Program-made: the position numbers and the translations under genes
Shown: positions 48,719 to 61,700 of the stretch, piece by piece
How positions within the stretch are numbered: the stretch's first letter is position 1
How the letters are laid out: every line of letters begins with the position of its first letter
The notes under the pieces: generated by a model
The model's input: the letters and a program-made list of their open reading frames with translations, nothing else
What the model was told of the DNA's origin: nothing
Database searches by the model: none
Source: Gymnopus androsaceus JB14
Lineage: Eukaryota > Basidiomycota > Agaricomycetes > Agaricales > Omphalotaceae
NCBI GenBank assembly: GCA_009733575.1
Contig: ML769567.1
Coordinates: 1 to 64,000 of the forward strand
Length of the DNA stretch: 64,000 nucleotides
Reading direction: 5' to 3'

Positions 48719-49084
48719 ATGCAGCTATTATCGTTCCTTGCAGCTTGTGTCGTTACCGCCCGTATATGTGCTGCCGCAGGGCCTGTGCTTTCCGAGCAAC
48801 ACCTTATTTCATGGTGCCAAGATCAAAAGAGGTTCAATGACAAAGTTCTCGCAGATTTAGGACCGTTCGACTACGCATATCAATTTATGAGGGAGTACAG
48901 CTATAGTCCAGAGTTATTCGTCCTCTACGATTGCGACGATCAACCCTCAATCCTATTCATCTGTACAGTCGTATTCACCCCTGTTGATGTAAAGCCGCCA
49001 GATTTATCGCCGACTCCTGTCATTTTCAAGATAATGAGGGATTGGGTTGAAACTAAGAACGTCCCTCTCAAGAACCTTCCCTAA
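48719..49084 (+). CDS. Small secreted protein candidate, 121 residues
   Basis: MQLLSFLAACVVTARICAAA is a good signal peptide. The mature part (GPVLSEQHLISWCQDQKRFN ... LFVLYDCDDQPSILFICTVV) has three cysteines and an acidic bias and ends KNVPLKNLP. No known domain. The reading frame is a single exon. Its promoter must overlap the duplicated helicase fragment, so the gene may be young or non-functional. Confidence 0.45.
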   Translation: MQLLSFLAACVVTARICAAAGPVLSEQHLISWCQDQKRFNDKVLADLGPFDYAYQFMREYSYSPELFVLYDCDDQPSILFICTVVFTPVDVKPPDLSPTPVIFKIMRDWVETKNVPLKNLP

Positions 49085-51574
49085 TGAGATGCCTAATGAT
49101 GAACCATGTGTGCGTATGTCGTTTACGCATTCTTGCTCCCTCTCAAAGTTACATTTTCTAGTCCCACTTCGGCTACGGAAGGCTTTCGAAGAAGCGAAGG
49201 AAAAGCATGATAAGAAAAGCGAGAATGAAAAGGCTGAGAAATAAATATTAAGGAGGCAGCCTCTCACTCTGAATCCAAGGGGTAGAGGCAAGTTCTCCAT
49301 CATGTTTGAATCTCTCCTTGCAATCACCTTGGCTAACTGAAAATCACGTTAGATTCCATACAGACGTTTTTAAATTATCGATCTCAACCTGTAACAAAAA
49401 TTTGTACATCACGAAATTTTACAGTCCTGCCATTATACTGTAACTGTAACTAAGCAAACCATTACTAGTCGGCTTCGCCAGGCGTCCCTCGAGGAATATA
49501 TTCTGTTGCATGTGAACTCGTCGCAATGTCAGTGTCTGCTCTGGCTGCGAATCATGAACAGCATCAGTGACACCACTGGTGCTCTGTTTTCGGTCGTAGT
49601 TCTTCTCGACAGTAGGGCTGGCTGTAGCCACAGAGATTTCCGTTGCTCCCTCGGTTGCGTTTGGGAACTTAATTTCTGAACCGAAGAGCTAGCAAGGCTT
49701 GGTTGCAGGAGCACCTTGAGAGATTATTATGGAAAGATGACTCATCTGGGATATGTCTTTGCCCGCTTGTTTCAGCTCTTCGAGGTTGAGAGCTCCTGCT
49801 GGAAGCTGGTCTGGAGACCCGAAACACAAGGAGCCGAGAAGATTTTGGGCTGTAGAAGCAGTTAGTTAACTGAATTTCGATTCGAACACAGCTTGTACCT
49901 GGTCAAGAAAAATCAGGACTCTTTTAATCAGTGAAGAGTACGCTTGGCCTCGAGGGGCAACGTAATGCAGAAAGGTTTATGCTCTGGTGTGAAGGCACTC
50001 CGTCGACTTCGTTCACAGTTGAATACAGCCTGGCTATATCTCATCCTTAGCGCCACTAGCGTGGCAATCCCCGACAGGCCCAATCACCAGTGTAGTTACA
50101 GATAAGCAGGCCAAAAGCAGGCCATACACACTGTGAATTGATAGTTCGAAAGACAAAAGCTCCTTTAGACTTAGAGCCCACCATGCCAGGCTCCAGCATC
50201 AAGTTGAATTGGCGGAAGCTGGACGGGACTTGGCAGTCGAGTAAAATTCATGGCTATAGTACACCGACCACGATGACCGTTCAGAAAAGAAGTGTAGCAG
50301 TGTAGCCGATATGTACCGGAACAGGTTATGAATGAAAAGCGATGTCCAGTAATGTTGAAAGAGGAAAAGTGCTGCCGTCAAGGTCACACTTGTCCTCGTC
50401 TACGTTCATATTTCCTGTTACAGCCTTTTCATATCACATTACATCCCCAGATCTGGACTTTTAGTATACAGGGCCATACCCAGGTTTCCCTACACGACTT
50501 GTTTGTTCAGACGCAATGGCCATCTTCTACCTATCCCTCTGTTTTTTTTTTTTTTTTGGAGGGGCGCTGTTGTGGAACCAGACGCCGATAGGTCGTCACT
50601 CTGGCCTCGCGCTAGTTTGTACAAGGTACATTGTCCTTGTGCTGGTTAGTTAAGGCATAGGTCGCATAATCATTGTCATATTGTCGTGTTTGTTCCTCCG
50701 TAACCCCCTCCCTCCCTGTCCCTACAAATATAGCTTCCTCAACTCGATGTTACCTATGATGTGCGCTTCTACGGGATCGCCAAACGTCTGGAGAATGGAC
50801 ATGCAAGCTGGCACAGTGAACAAGTTCTACTATGAACTATCCGCTTAGGAGTGGGAACAAGATGGCCTTCTCACTTTAGGGCCTTTCCCGACTGCAATGG
50901 GTCAAATCAAAACCCTTTCGTAGTACATATAGTATGGGTAAATACTATATGACAGTATTATAGTATAGGGCTTAGAACCGCAACTTTAGACGATTACACT
51001 AACTCAATAATTCACCATCCATTGCAAGTCTGTAAGTGACGCTCCACTGCGCGGCTCCAGTAACAGGCACCAGATGAGGAAAACGTGGCAAACCATGGCG
51101 CCTTCATTTTTAACCGATCGCTGCACACAGGTCAGAGTCGGGGAACGCGCGACTCATCGCGTCGCTTTTCCCCGTTCTTCCATGGGCAACGCTTCATCGC
51201 TGGAACCAGATTAACACGCTCAGTATGAGCTGATATGAGCTGGTCATTATAAGACTGCAAGACGCATTAAGACAGTAGATCTTGTTTGTATGTATATCTG
51301 ATCCATCTACCAGCAACGAAAGCTTAACAACATTTACAGGTGGTTTACAGGAACTGCCCAACTGGAAGACATGAGCTGCATCTTGCTGAAGCCGTGCCAA
51401 ACAATTCTTATCTCTTTCGAGCATAGAGTATTGCTTTGTTCCACTGACGAAAGATTGCTGATTTCCTATACGCCGGTGAAGAGGCGCATCGAATACTAGA
51501 TGTACACGACAATTCGTGAAAGCACAAAAAAAAAACAAAGCAGAATTCTGCAGAAAAACTCGACTTTCAAATCC
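49085..51574. other. Long intergenic stretch, no supported gene
   Basis: About 2.5 kb. It contains a T homopolymer near 50540-50558, a CT-rich zone around 50700-50730, and short ORFs without family features. No inverted or tandem repeat was found by eye. Confidence 0.4.
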
Positions 51575-54500
51575 CTATTCAGCTACCGTATTTTGGTCCA
51601 ACCACGCTTCTAGCAAAGCAAATTCTTCATCGTCATCTACTTGCATCCCGTCCGGTTCCACAATCTTCAGAGGTCCCTGCACCAAACCAGACATCTTCTC
51701 CTGTGGTTCCGCTTCCGACAGATACGCTAAAGCAGCATGCTTGCTTTCCGGAGTATAAGCCATCGGGGCATCGTCCAGTTCATATTCCTCGTCTTCGAAA
51801 GAATGCGTCGACATGGTGAGATCGGGCGTAGCATCATAATACTGCGAATCCAAGGCAAAGTCGTCGTTGTCATCAGCGGGGATAGGTCCATCAACAAATT
51901 CAACCTCGTCATCAGAGTCCACGTTAGCTTGCGGGAATACGTCCTTGTCGTCCTTGTCAGCTAGGAATAAAGGCACCTCCCGACGAATCATTGCCGAGGC
52001 GGAAGTGGTCTTCTAGAGAAAACGTCAATGATGAGCCAAAAACTCAGGTATAACACCCGTACTCTGCTATTTGTCCTCAATGACCCCAGTTCCTCCTTAT
52101 CATGCTTAGCCCTCTTCTTTACAGGACCTTCACTTTGACCAATGCCCTTCGGAATAGAAGCACCAAACAACAAATCATCAGAGGGAAGATCGCAGATCAG
52201 GGCGTCCACTTCAGAGTTCGAATAATTGTCATCGGAAGGTTGAGTTCGCTTTTTCGTAGAGCTGAAGATTTCGCTAGCTGCAGGAAGCTCGTCGTCGTCA
52301 TCTAGAAACGCAGGCACGTCGCGGTGACCAGTGTCGGCAGAGGCTATAGTCGAAAATTCGATGTCAAAATTGGGCGGAGGTCCTTTCTTGCGTTTCGAGA
52401 CTACATTCGGGCTGGGCTGCAACTTGATACGATGGCCTTTCGGCATGTTCAGGTTTTTCTGGACGTTGGTACTCTGGTGCAGATTTTCGAGGTCGTCGAG
52501 GGTCTTGACGTGTGACTTCTTCGGTTTGGTTTTCGGGGAACGTTTTGTCGCAGAAAAGTTTAATGAGCTCTGTTTTTGAATTTCGTTACGGTTGGATTTA
52601 GCGGCAGCGCTAGCTTTAGTTTTAGGAGGATCTGAGAGTCCTTCACGGCAACTGGAAGAACATGAGATAAGACAAAATGTTAATCAGCAAGAAAATACCA
52701 GAGATGTCGACAAGTTTGCTTGTCTTTTGCAGGAATGGTTACATCTGAAAATACTCAGTGGCCAGCCTGGAATAATTATTTTGTGCCATGACATACTCGT
52801 ATTTTCCAGTGGGAAGTCTCTTTGGAGCTGGAGGAGAATCCGGTTCACGAGGAGGTGGTGGCGCGGGTTTGTTGACGTCTAACGTGTATGAGCGAGGTAA
52901 TCGACTCTGAGATTTGAGCCTTACTTGATTTTCTTAGATCCTTGAATCTCACCGGCTCGAGATCTTCAATTTCATTGCCATATTTATCCATCGGTATATC
53001 GGCCAAATCAGCAGGGTCCATTTCTTCCAAGTCTTGAAGTTCCATTTCCTGTTCAAAAGGTATAAATCAAACAAACGACATGGATGTCTACAGTTCTTAC
53101 CAGTGCTGTCATGGGCTTGGTATTCGGCATTGGATACTCTGAAGGAGGAACCTTTGGCCTATGGGTTTCTGTCACCGTGACACCGGCGTAGGATTCCTGT
53201 AACTCAATGTTAGCAACTCGCCGAATAGAAGAAAATTAAATAAACCTACCGAGGAAATAAATACAATTAAGGACTGACTCGGTTTATCCAACGTCGCGCA
53301 GACCTCAAAGGTCTTCAATTCCCTGAGCGCCTTGGTCCTAAACACATTTACAGAATTAGTATCACGCATTGAAGCTAAACCCAACTTACGATATGCGACG
53401 AAAGTCAACAAAAACATTGTCCGACGTGAGGGTCAAAACGGACGTCATGTGAGTGAATCGACTCTTTTGCTTTTTCGCTTTAGTCGGTCCAGTTTCTTCT
53501 GCTAAACCACACTCGATGGAAAGCTCCACATCGACTGGAGTTCGACCTCCATCGGAATGAACTTTGAAGTTCAGTAATTTTCAATGTATATGACGGGAAT
53601 TCTCGGGCAGCCGCGAGCATCTCCAAACCGAACGGAGGTTTACGATTGAGGAGCTGGTAGAAACGTCGTCAGCCAGTGATGCTTTGTAAGTGCGCGCAGA
53701 CAAGAATCATATTTACCATTTCCAGTCGCAAACTGTCTTGTTTCCGCAGAGTTGGCACAGAAGTGATTCCATGTTCAGCTAGAACCTAAAGAGATGTGAA
53801 TACACCAGTCAAGGCTTGGATGAATAACCGAAGACTAGCCTTCAATCTAAAGTAGTCATGAGTATGAAGGAGCTCAAGAGCTGAAGAACGAACATACGAT
53901 TTCTCCCCAATCGATTCTATTTGTCGTAACACAACCGGTCTGTCCTCCCAAGCCTTGGCAGTGAAACAACGTACTCTGGAGTACAAGATGAGCCCTTGAG
54001 TCGAAGCAAGAATAACTACTGAGTGACTCACAATTCCAAGCCATGTTTGAGCGGAGCGCCAAACCTTTTGGCTATGGAAACTTCCACAACAGCTATGAAA
54101 CAATGAGTGCTTCCGAGAGTAGCAAAGAGCAGACATGCATCCATACCTCTAGCAATCCTAGGCAGATGCCGAAACACAGAGTATGCCTCAAGATGGGGCT
54201 GGCTGTCACCAGACTTGTATTCAGGTTGACTGAGCGAAATCCCTCCGAGTACCGCCTATCTCGACCGTCAAAGATTTTCAAACCAAACTAAACCGAAAGA
54301 GACATACATACCTGAATTATGAGGAGAATCTTGTCGGACGTTCTTTCAACCTTCTTAACCTCATACCGGATATCATTATGTCGACGTAGTTGATTGTAAA
54401 TCTGAAACGAGCAAGGATACGGAATCAGCATATCTTCGAGCTTGAGCCATGCATCCGGATGCGTACTGATTTCTCTGAAGCCCGTAATCTCGAATCCGAG

Positions 54501-57500
54501 AACCTAAACATGAGCATTAGTAACGATATCCTGCGAGTGAGAGGAAAATTCTTACTCTTCCGCGCTGGCAATGACATCAAGCTGAAATCCGGTAAATAAG
54601 AACCGTGAAACCACTCGTTAAAACGCTCACTATTTCGCGCATGGTAGCTCGCTCCGGGATCGTCAGAATCAAAGCCATCTAAATCGTCAATGTATGAGTT
54701 CACAACCAGAACGCAAAGACAGCTGAGCCAAAATTGACCGTTTTCTGACGGATGTAGAACTGTAAAAACAAAAGATGAGCACCAAGCAAAGACGAAGTAC
54801 CGGTACTCGAAACACCGAACCTTGCTCATAATATCCCCATACTCCGTCGACGCAATCGCATCATTCCCCTCCTCCATCGTAATAAGCTCCGACTTTCTCA
54901 AATTCCTAATACTCTGCATAACAATATCGTCAACCCTATCTTCCCAAGTCTGCCCATCGTCCTTGCCCAACGAATAGTGTCGAGGATTCTTCTGAATTCG
55001 CTGGAAGAGAAACGAACTCTTGAGCCACTCTTTGGCGGAATTGACGTTGGAGATTGTCCCGAGGCCGATCTCGGAGTTGATATGTTCGGAGAGGTTGGTG
55101 TGGAGAGAGCTTTCGACGACGGTTTTACCTTGGACTAGAGCGCGGTATTTATTTTCGAGTTCGGATTCGCACATGATAATAGCCATTCCGTCCTTGTCTG
55201 AGTCAATGTGTTAGTTTTGGAAATGTATGACACGGGGACGCTTACCGAATTGAGGTCGTCCCTACGAAATTGTGACATTAGAACATCATGGTCAGTTTTA
55301 GATGTGAATTACATACCGCACGACCCAGCATCTGCATAACATCGAGATCGGAATACTCGACAGACGAGTTGTTCTGAAACGTGTGCACGCCCTTCATGAC
55401 AACAGTATGCGCAGCTATGAAAGGTGGTCAGTCAGACTAAGTAAGCAGGGGAGCTGGCTGGGCAGCATACGCAAGTTCACTCCGACAGCCAAGAGTCTGA
55501 AAAGAATCAGTTCAATAGTGCATAATAGCAGCTGTACGACGACTCACGGTAGTTGCAATCACGATACGAAGAATCTTGTTGAGAAAAAGCTCTTCCACCG
55601 TACGCCTATCGTCCGTGGTTAATCCCGCGTGATGCACGCCGATACCCAACGAGACGAGTTCTGTTATGAACAAGGATATGAGATATGTAGAGACATGACA
55701 GTGGTGATGAGTATGCATACCAATCAACCGCTTGTCATTGAAGATACGATCCACTCTATAGCAGACAATAATAAGAACATACATCGCAACGCCAAACGAA
55801 AAGTAATAAGCTCACCGTCCAGGACGCGTCCACGGTAACGACTGCCTCTTGGCCGCCGCATCATTGAAATCTTTCGCCAACTGTTCTGCTGTATGGAATA
55901 CACCTATCATTGCATAGTACAGTGTCACTATCAGCCCCGATGTAAACCAAAGGAAAAAACCAAACCTTACCTTTCCTCGTTGACACAAAAACCAAAATCG
56001 GTTTACCCTTGGAATAGTCTTGCAAGACCTTGAACAACTTGTAATCAAGGTTCTTGGAGAACAAGAAATCGTTCTGGCTTTTGGCCCGAGGGAATGATAC
56101 GACATGGCGAACCAATTTACATGGTCGGAATTCTTCGCCGAACTATACGCAGATAGACGATATGGTTAGCTTTAATTTTAACAGGGCGACAAAACAACAT
56201 GCACTACGCACCTCATAAACTCGAGCTGATCCACTCGAAGCATCCCTGCCAATCCAATTGGCGATATCTTGAATGTTGGGAACTGTCGCAGAAACAAAGA
56301 CGAATCGAACTGCGGAGCCACGTAGTCTCATTCGAGATACGACCACTTCGAGTGTGCTACCTCGGGTTTCGTTGAGGATGTGGACCTAATAACGAAACTT
56401 GGTAATTTGTCGGCCAATACAAAGTGGGGGGTGTATATTTTACCTCATCGACTAAGAATAGTTGAATCTGGGATAGCGTCTTGTCGTGATCATCCCTGAA
56501 TAATAGATGTGTCATAAAGAAGGAATATCATTGTGAAAACGTCGAGATTCACCAGTTCCGGGTTAGACTGTCCCATTTCTCTCCCTACGAAAAGTATCAG
56601 TATCCGCTCTTAGTACGCACAAAACAAATCCAATCACCGTCGTAATGCTAGAATCATTCCCATGAGAACAAGAACTGACGCACGGGAAGGAGAAAAGGAC
56701 TTGCATTATCGTAGCGCTCTTCGCATCCCCCCAAGCACCCTTTCCATACCCCACGTGAACAGTGTCCCCGGTGAGTTCACAACCTAATGGTAAAATTAAG
56801 CAAAGTAATCCATAGATGAACGCCGTCACCGCACATTTGATCCCCAACGGATCGAACTTGCTTGCCCAATCACGATATCTTTCCGAACACAATGCCTGCC
56901 AAGAGAAAGTGAGATATAGAACGAGAAAGCGACAGCACTGGGCTGAATCATCGTAGTACGCACTTTTGTTGGAGCCACATACACACATTTTACAGACTGG
57001 CCGGTTTGTTGTGCTTCCGAAAGCATCTTGATGATGGCCAACTCGAATAGAACGGTCTTTCCGCTTCCCGTCGGTGCTGAAGCGCAGATGAAGCATGGAA
57101 AGACAAAGAGATTATTTAAATCCTACCGCTGATGACCTGAAGAGAGGTTAGACGGATGTGATTATCGAGCAACAACTCTTACCATGTTTTCTTTCGAATA
57201 AAGGACCTAAAGCACCATCAGTCTCGATAATCCAGTGAAAAACACTCTATCGAACTTACACTATCGAAGCAAGAAGACTGTACGGCGTTGAAGACGCCAA
57301 ACTTGAAGAGCCCTCTATACATATCCGCTTCGCAGTAACGCTTTAGATAATGCCTGTGATTCGGAGAGAAATTTACTCACGGAGGTCTGAAACAGGCCTC
57401 AACGCTAGCTTTTGTGAGTCTTGCGGCTGGTAGCCTTGATACTGAACGGCCTGTTCTGGATTACGATATGGAGTGGATCGTTGAGATTGGGAAGCTTGAG

Positions 57501-58028
57501 CTTGAGCTCTGTACTGAGATTGAGAATGCGTTAGAGTTGGAGCTTGAGCATGGGATGGCCCTGGAGTCGGAGCTTGAGCTTGAGTGTCTCTGTACTGAGT
57601 ATAGTTGGATTGCGAAGCTCCAAATTGGGGTTGGAATGGAGTTCGAGATAAAGCTATATACGAGCGTAAGAGTGTTTTCAGAATGAATAAATCCGAGATC
57701 ACCTTGACGAGCCATAGGAAATTGGGTTCGAAAGTCTCTGTTGTTGTAAAGAGGCATTGGCTGATAGCCTCTAGGATCGTCACCGTACGATTGATACTGA
57801 GCGACATATCGAGGAGGAGCAGCGTTGATTCGTTCTTGTGGAGAAGGAGAAGAGTTCACTGAGAATACAATTAACGAAAAAGCACTCGAAAGTTCAGTGC
57901 ATATACTCACCAATATCGTCTCCTTCGTCGGATATTCCATCGTAAGAGTAGCCTGGATCTTCATACATCTCTCCTGAATACTGATCGTCGTACTGATCTT
58001 CGTAGTATGGCTCAAGACCGTAATCCAT
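51575..58028 (-). CDS. HFM1: Meiotic ATP-dependent DNA helicase MER3/HFM1
   Basis: MER3/HFM1 is a Ski2-type helicase that stabilises recombination intermediates in meiotic crossover formation. From 58028: acidic/Tyr-rich start (MDYGLEPYYEDQYDDQYSGE), a Gln-rich disordered region, AYCEADMYRGLFKFGVFNAV..CFD, Walker A APTGSGKT (about 57055-57080), VYVAPTKALC, VDEVHILNETRG (DEVH box), VFVSATVPNIQDIANWIG, FVSTRKG, LGIGVHHAGL, LAVGVNL and motif VI MLGRAGRPQFD. The winged-helix and Sec63 domain (ENKYRALVQGKTVVESSLHT, then the 54-53 kb exons) follow, and an acidic tail ends WLDQNTVAE. More than 20 short introns. Anomaly: at the LAVGVNL exon (about 55490-55500) one extra base appears to break the frame. 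Confidence 0.85.
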
Positions 58029-58146
58029 GCTGGTGGTACGAAGCGAAGAGTGGCTACGACCGTTTCGGCACGCGACAATGTGTCACTTGGGCACGTGAGC
58101 CTAACTGAACGCTCATTCACGCTTCCAGTCAACAGTCCCGTAATTA
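58029..58146. promoter_or_regulatory. 118-base bidirectional promoter of HFM1 and CKS1
   Basis: Only 118 bases separate the two start codons. The segment contains GCACGCGAC (an MCB-like ACGCG core) and GGGCACGTGAG (CACGTG E-box). These would suit cell-cycle or meiotic control, but this is inference from motifs only. Confidence 0.5.
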
Positions 58147-58634
58147 ATGGCCACAGTCCCAGAAACCGGAGAAGAAGCTGCTGCAAAGCGCCTGGCTGAG
58201 CAGAAGAAGCTCGAAGAGATACTCGACAAGTATACTGAGCCACTCCCATTTCCATTCCAACCACTAATCTTTATTTATTTACAGGATAAACTACTCTGAT
58301 CGCTACACCGACGATTCCTTTGAATACCGACACGTTATCTTGCCAAAACAGCTACTGAAATACATTCCCGAGAATTATTGGGATCAGAGGACTGGCGCAC
58401 TGAGGATTTTGGCTGATAAAGAGTGGAGATCGCTTGGTATCCAGCAGAGTTTGGGTTGGGAGCATTATGAGGTTCATGGTGAGATTTTGCCTTGGGGGTT
58501 CATGGGGCTGCTTTTATTCTGATACTGGCTTTATTTCAGTCCCCGAGCCACACGTCCTTCTTTTCCGACGTCCAAAGGACTATGTTGCGCCCACACAGCC
58601 TACTATGCGTGCCAAAGAAGCCAGAAGAAAATAG
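58147..58634 (+). CDS. CKS1: Cyclin-dependent kinase regulatory subunit CKS1/Suc1
   Basis: Exons 58147-58229, 58285-58478 and 58540-58634 give 123 residues. After a charged N-terminal extension comes [20 protein letters not shown], then [20 protein letters not shown] and [10 protein letters not shown]. This is the full Suc1/CKS fold, including the phosphate-binding residues and the hinge HVPEPH. A 12 to 13 residue insertion ([19 protein letters not shown]) fits fungal versions. It binds CDK1 and helps multisite phosphorylation. It appears intact and ends 150 bases from the end of the convergent M16 copy 2. Confidence 0.93.
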
Positions 58635-58784
58635 CTCGTTTCTATAATACTCATCGCTTTGCACCTCGCTTTCGTATTCACCTTTGGTCGCACATATGTA
58701 TTTTTGAACCATCGTCTTTCAATATTTATTGTATCAATCAATTATCATTGGCAAGCAGTCGAAAGCATTATACATAGTATACAT

Positions 58785-61700
58785 TCAAAACTTGGATACA
58801 GGTAAATCTCCCCACTGAACCATCGCGCCCAGATTCTCCGATAGCTGCAGCCCAGCTCTAAACTCCTTCATATCCCCAATATACGTCGCATCCGATCGTC
58901 TAGGATCTGGTCCTTCTCCAGCCACCGGGTGCGCTTGCACAAGTTTTGGTATACTCTGTAGCAATCCCTGAGCTCCCTCCTTGCCCGCCAAAACTTCCGC
59001 CCAGTACTTTTGGAATTCCTCTACAGTTGGCGTCTCGTCTGAAATCTTTTCTCTCCATGCACCGACATTGTCTACGCCAGAATCACGTAGTAGACCCTCG
59101 AAAGCCTCGGCTGTGGCAGCGCTGACTCGTTTAGGTCGAGCCTTCTGCGAAGACATTTGTACTGAGAGTTTCGATCTGGTCTTTGACGACGGGTGCACAT
59201 GCGACATGAAGAGAGCATAGACCTCTTCTTTGGTGACATCCTTCAATACGTCCGCATCCACGATTTCTATGAACAAGCCATCAATGTCAACCCAAAGTCC
59301 ACTACGACGACCAAGAACTCACTTTTATAGAAATCCAAATGCCCGTATTAATCTGATCCATGAACACCGAGGCCTCCTCCGCGAGATTCTTCTCTTCCTC
59401 TCTCCACTTCTTATCCAATCCACTCTTCTGCTCCTCAAACATCTCCAACGGCATCGCCTCTATCGTATTCTTCATCTCCTCCAAGAACGCCTCGACACGA
59501 GACTCCAAATACCCAGGCGTCTTCTCACTTTGCACGACTATCCTTATACCCCTCTCAGTCCCACCGGGAAGAGACCAGTACCCACAAGAGACAATGTATC
59601 CCAATTGCTCCTTCGTTCGAAGAACATTGAACGCAGGCTCAGTGAGAATCTGACTGAGAAGGGCACCAGTAACGCAAAGTCGGCGGTCGCTAATTGAGCC
59701 GATACGAACAAAGTAGGTAAGAGCAGAGTTGGCTTGGTTGGGATTGGGAACGGGGCCCGTCTTGATCAGGTTGCATCCTAGAAAATGATTAATCTGAGCG
59801 TTCGTTTACTATGAAACAAAAAAGAACATACCTTGAGGAAGAACCAACGCGCGATCGTTCAGTTCAGCATCAGGCACACTCGAACCACCTAATCCTGATT
59901 CAGCCATCTCCGCAATCTTGATAGCTTCCTTCAAAGAAACTCAGTATCGTCGCTAAACCGAAACGCCAAGACCTACATCTTTATAAACATTCCCAGACAC
60001 AAGAATCCTCAACCTAGCATCCTCAAGCAAAGCTTTCGCGTGCTGACTGATTTCTTTCGTCGAGATTGCTACATGAAACCCCATATTGAGCGACATCCCA
60101 ATGTTAATATCAGAATAAAAACTCACTGGGCAATTCCTTCAGATACTCATCTATCGTCCATTGCTCCTTCGTCATCAAATACCGCCCATAGTATTCAGAA
60201 AGCTGATACGACTGTCCGAGGAAGAAGTTTTGCCAGCTTTGTTTATTCTGCATAAGCCCATCGTTAGTTTGAATGTCTGACATTGTCTAGAGACCATACC
60301 TGCTCTATCATAACACGCATTCTATCTTCAAGCACCTCCAAGTTCCTAACCTTCTCCAGAACGTGCTGAACCAACACGGACATCTTGTCATTGTATCCTT
60401 GAAGAGTGACATATATCCCTTTCGTGTGCGAAATACAGCTGTACGAAAGCCCAGCGAGATCAGCGTCGTAGGAAAACTCGGAGAGCGAGTCTGTGACTAG
60501 GTCTGTGAACAATCTGGAGTTTTGTCAGTAAAGCAAAGGTTATGTGCAATTCGAGCGTACCGCGTCAACACGACCGATCTCGAAGATGAATTCGAAATAG
60601 GGCTACCAAGAGATTTCAGTTCATGTTCACAAAGTTGAAAGCGAGGGAAACGCACCTTCGGATGTCAATTACAACATGAGCTTTTGGTACCCAGAAACGA
60701 TCGTCTTTCTTGTGCCACAGAGTCGATAGAGGTGTTTCCCTAATCAGATGAGGTCTCTTGACGGGCTAGGAAAACACCGAATTCAATAACCAGACACGAC
60801 AAAAAAAAAAGGTCGACCAACGTACCTCGACATTTTCTCGTTTGTCTACGTCCAGGTTAGTGGGAATGAACTCGTTAGGACCTGGTAGGAACAGTTCAGT
60901 AAGGTCATTTGGAGCTGATGTCTAAACGGAACGATCAATTACAATATGAAAAGGAAGCATTCTAAACATTGCTGCTTACCTGTCGCAGAAATTCCTCGTC
61001 AAATCTCTCAACGCGATAAAGCGTCCCATACCAAGGTTCCGCCTCCCAAGTACCCTGCTTGCCAAGAACCGCCTCCAAATCTTCCCCCTTCGCCATAAGC
61101 GTAATCCTCCCATTTTCGAGTTTCATCTGCTCAAGGTATTCATACACCTTCTCTCTACCAGCAGTACTCGCGCCAGGGTACTCATCTCCCCATGGTGCGG
61201 TGACAGTTGCAGCGGAGAGCAAGAGCTCCGGACGGGTATGGTTTTGTCAGCCTCTCAGCAATACTGGTAGCATACTCATCTGGTTTTCGCTTTTCGAGGA
61301 AGCGGAAACGAATGTCGGAAATGATCGCGCATTTCACGTTGATGGTAGTCTTCGAAGTTACTAGAGCGCAAAAGTGAAAGATACTTGAAGGTAGCAAGAA
61401 TGACAGCGCGATAGTTTTCTGGAACATAAATCAGTAAACGTACATACGGTGATGCAAAGCGGAGATGAACGTACTGAAACCATCCTTCGTCAGCTGTATC
61501 GAGATCCTAAAGATATCAAATCCTCTACCGAGAGGTTGAGGACCACTGCTCAATCCAGTAACCCAACCGCGGTTCTTAAGGTAAGAGTAAAGTGATCCAG
61601 GCCCCTCGTGTCCAATAAGATGACCGATAAAATTACCAGGCTTGTGTCGCCAATGGGGAGCTTGATATTCTATGGGCAGGGATACTTCTATCGAGTGAAA

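Noticed and set aside
50535..50560. T homopolymer as a possible poly(A) tail of a retrocopy
   Set aside because: No gene-like sequence adjoins it on the minus strand and no target duplication was found.
57461..58264. Ser-rich 267-codon minus-strand ORF at the HFM1 start
   Set aside because: It reads through HFM1 introns in the wrong frame; the spliced Gln-rich frame leads to the helicase domain.
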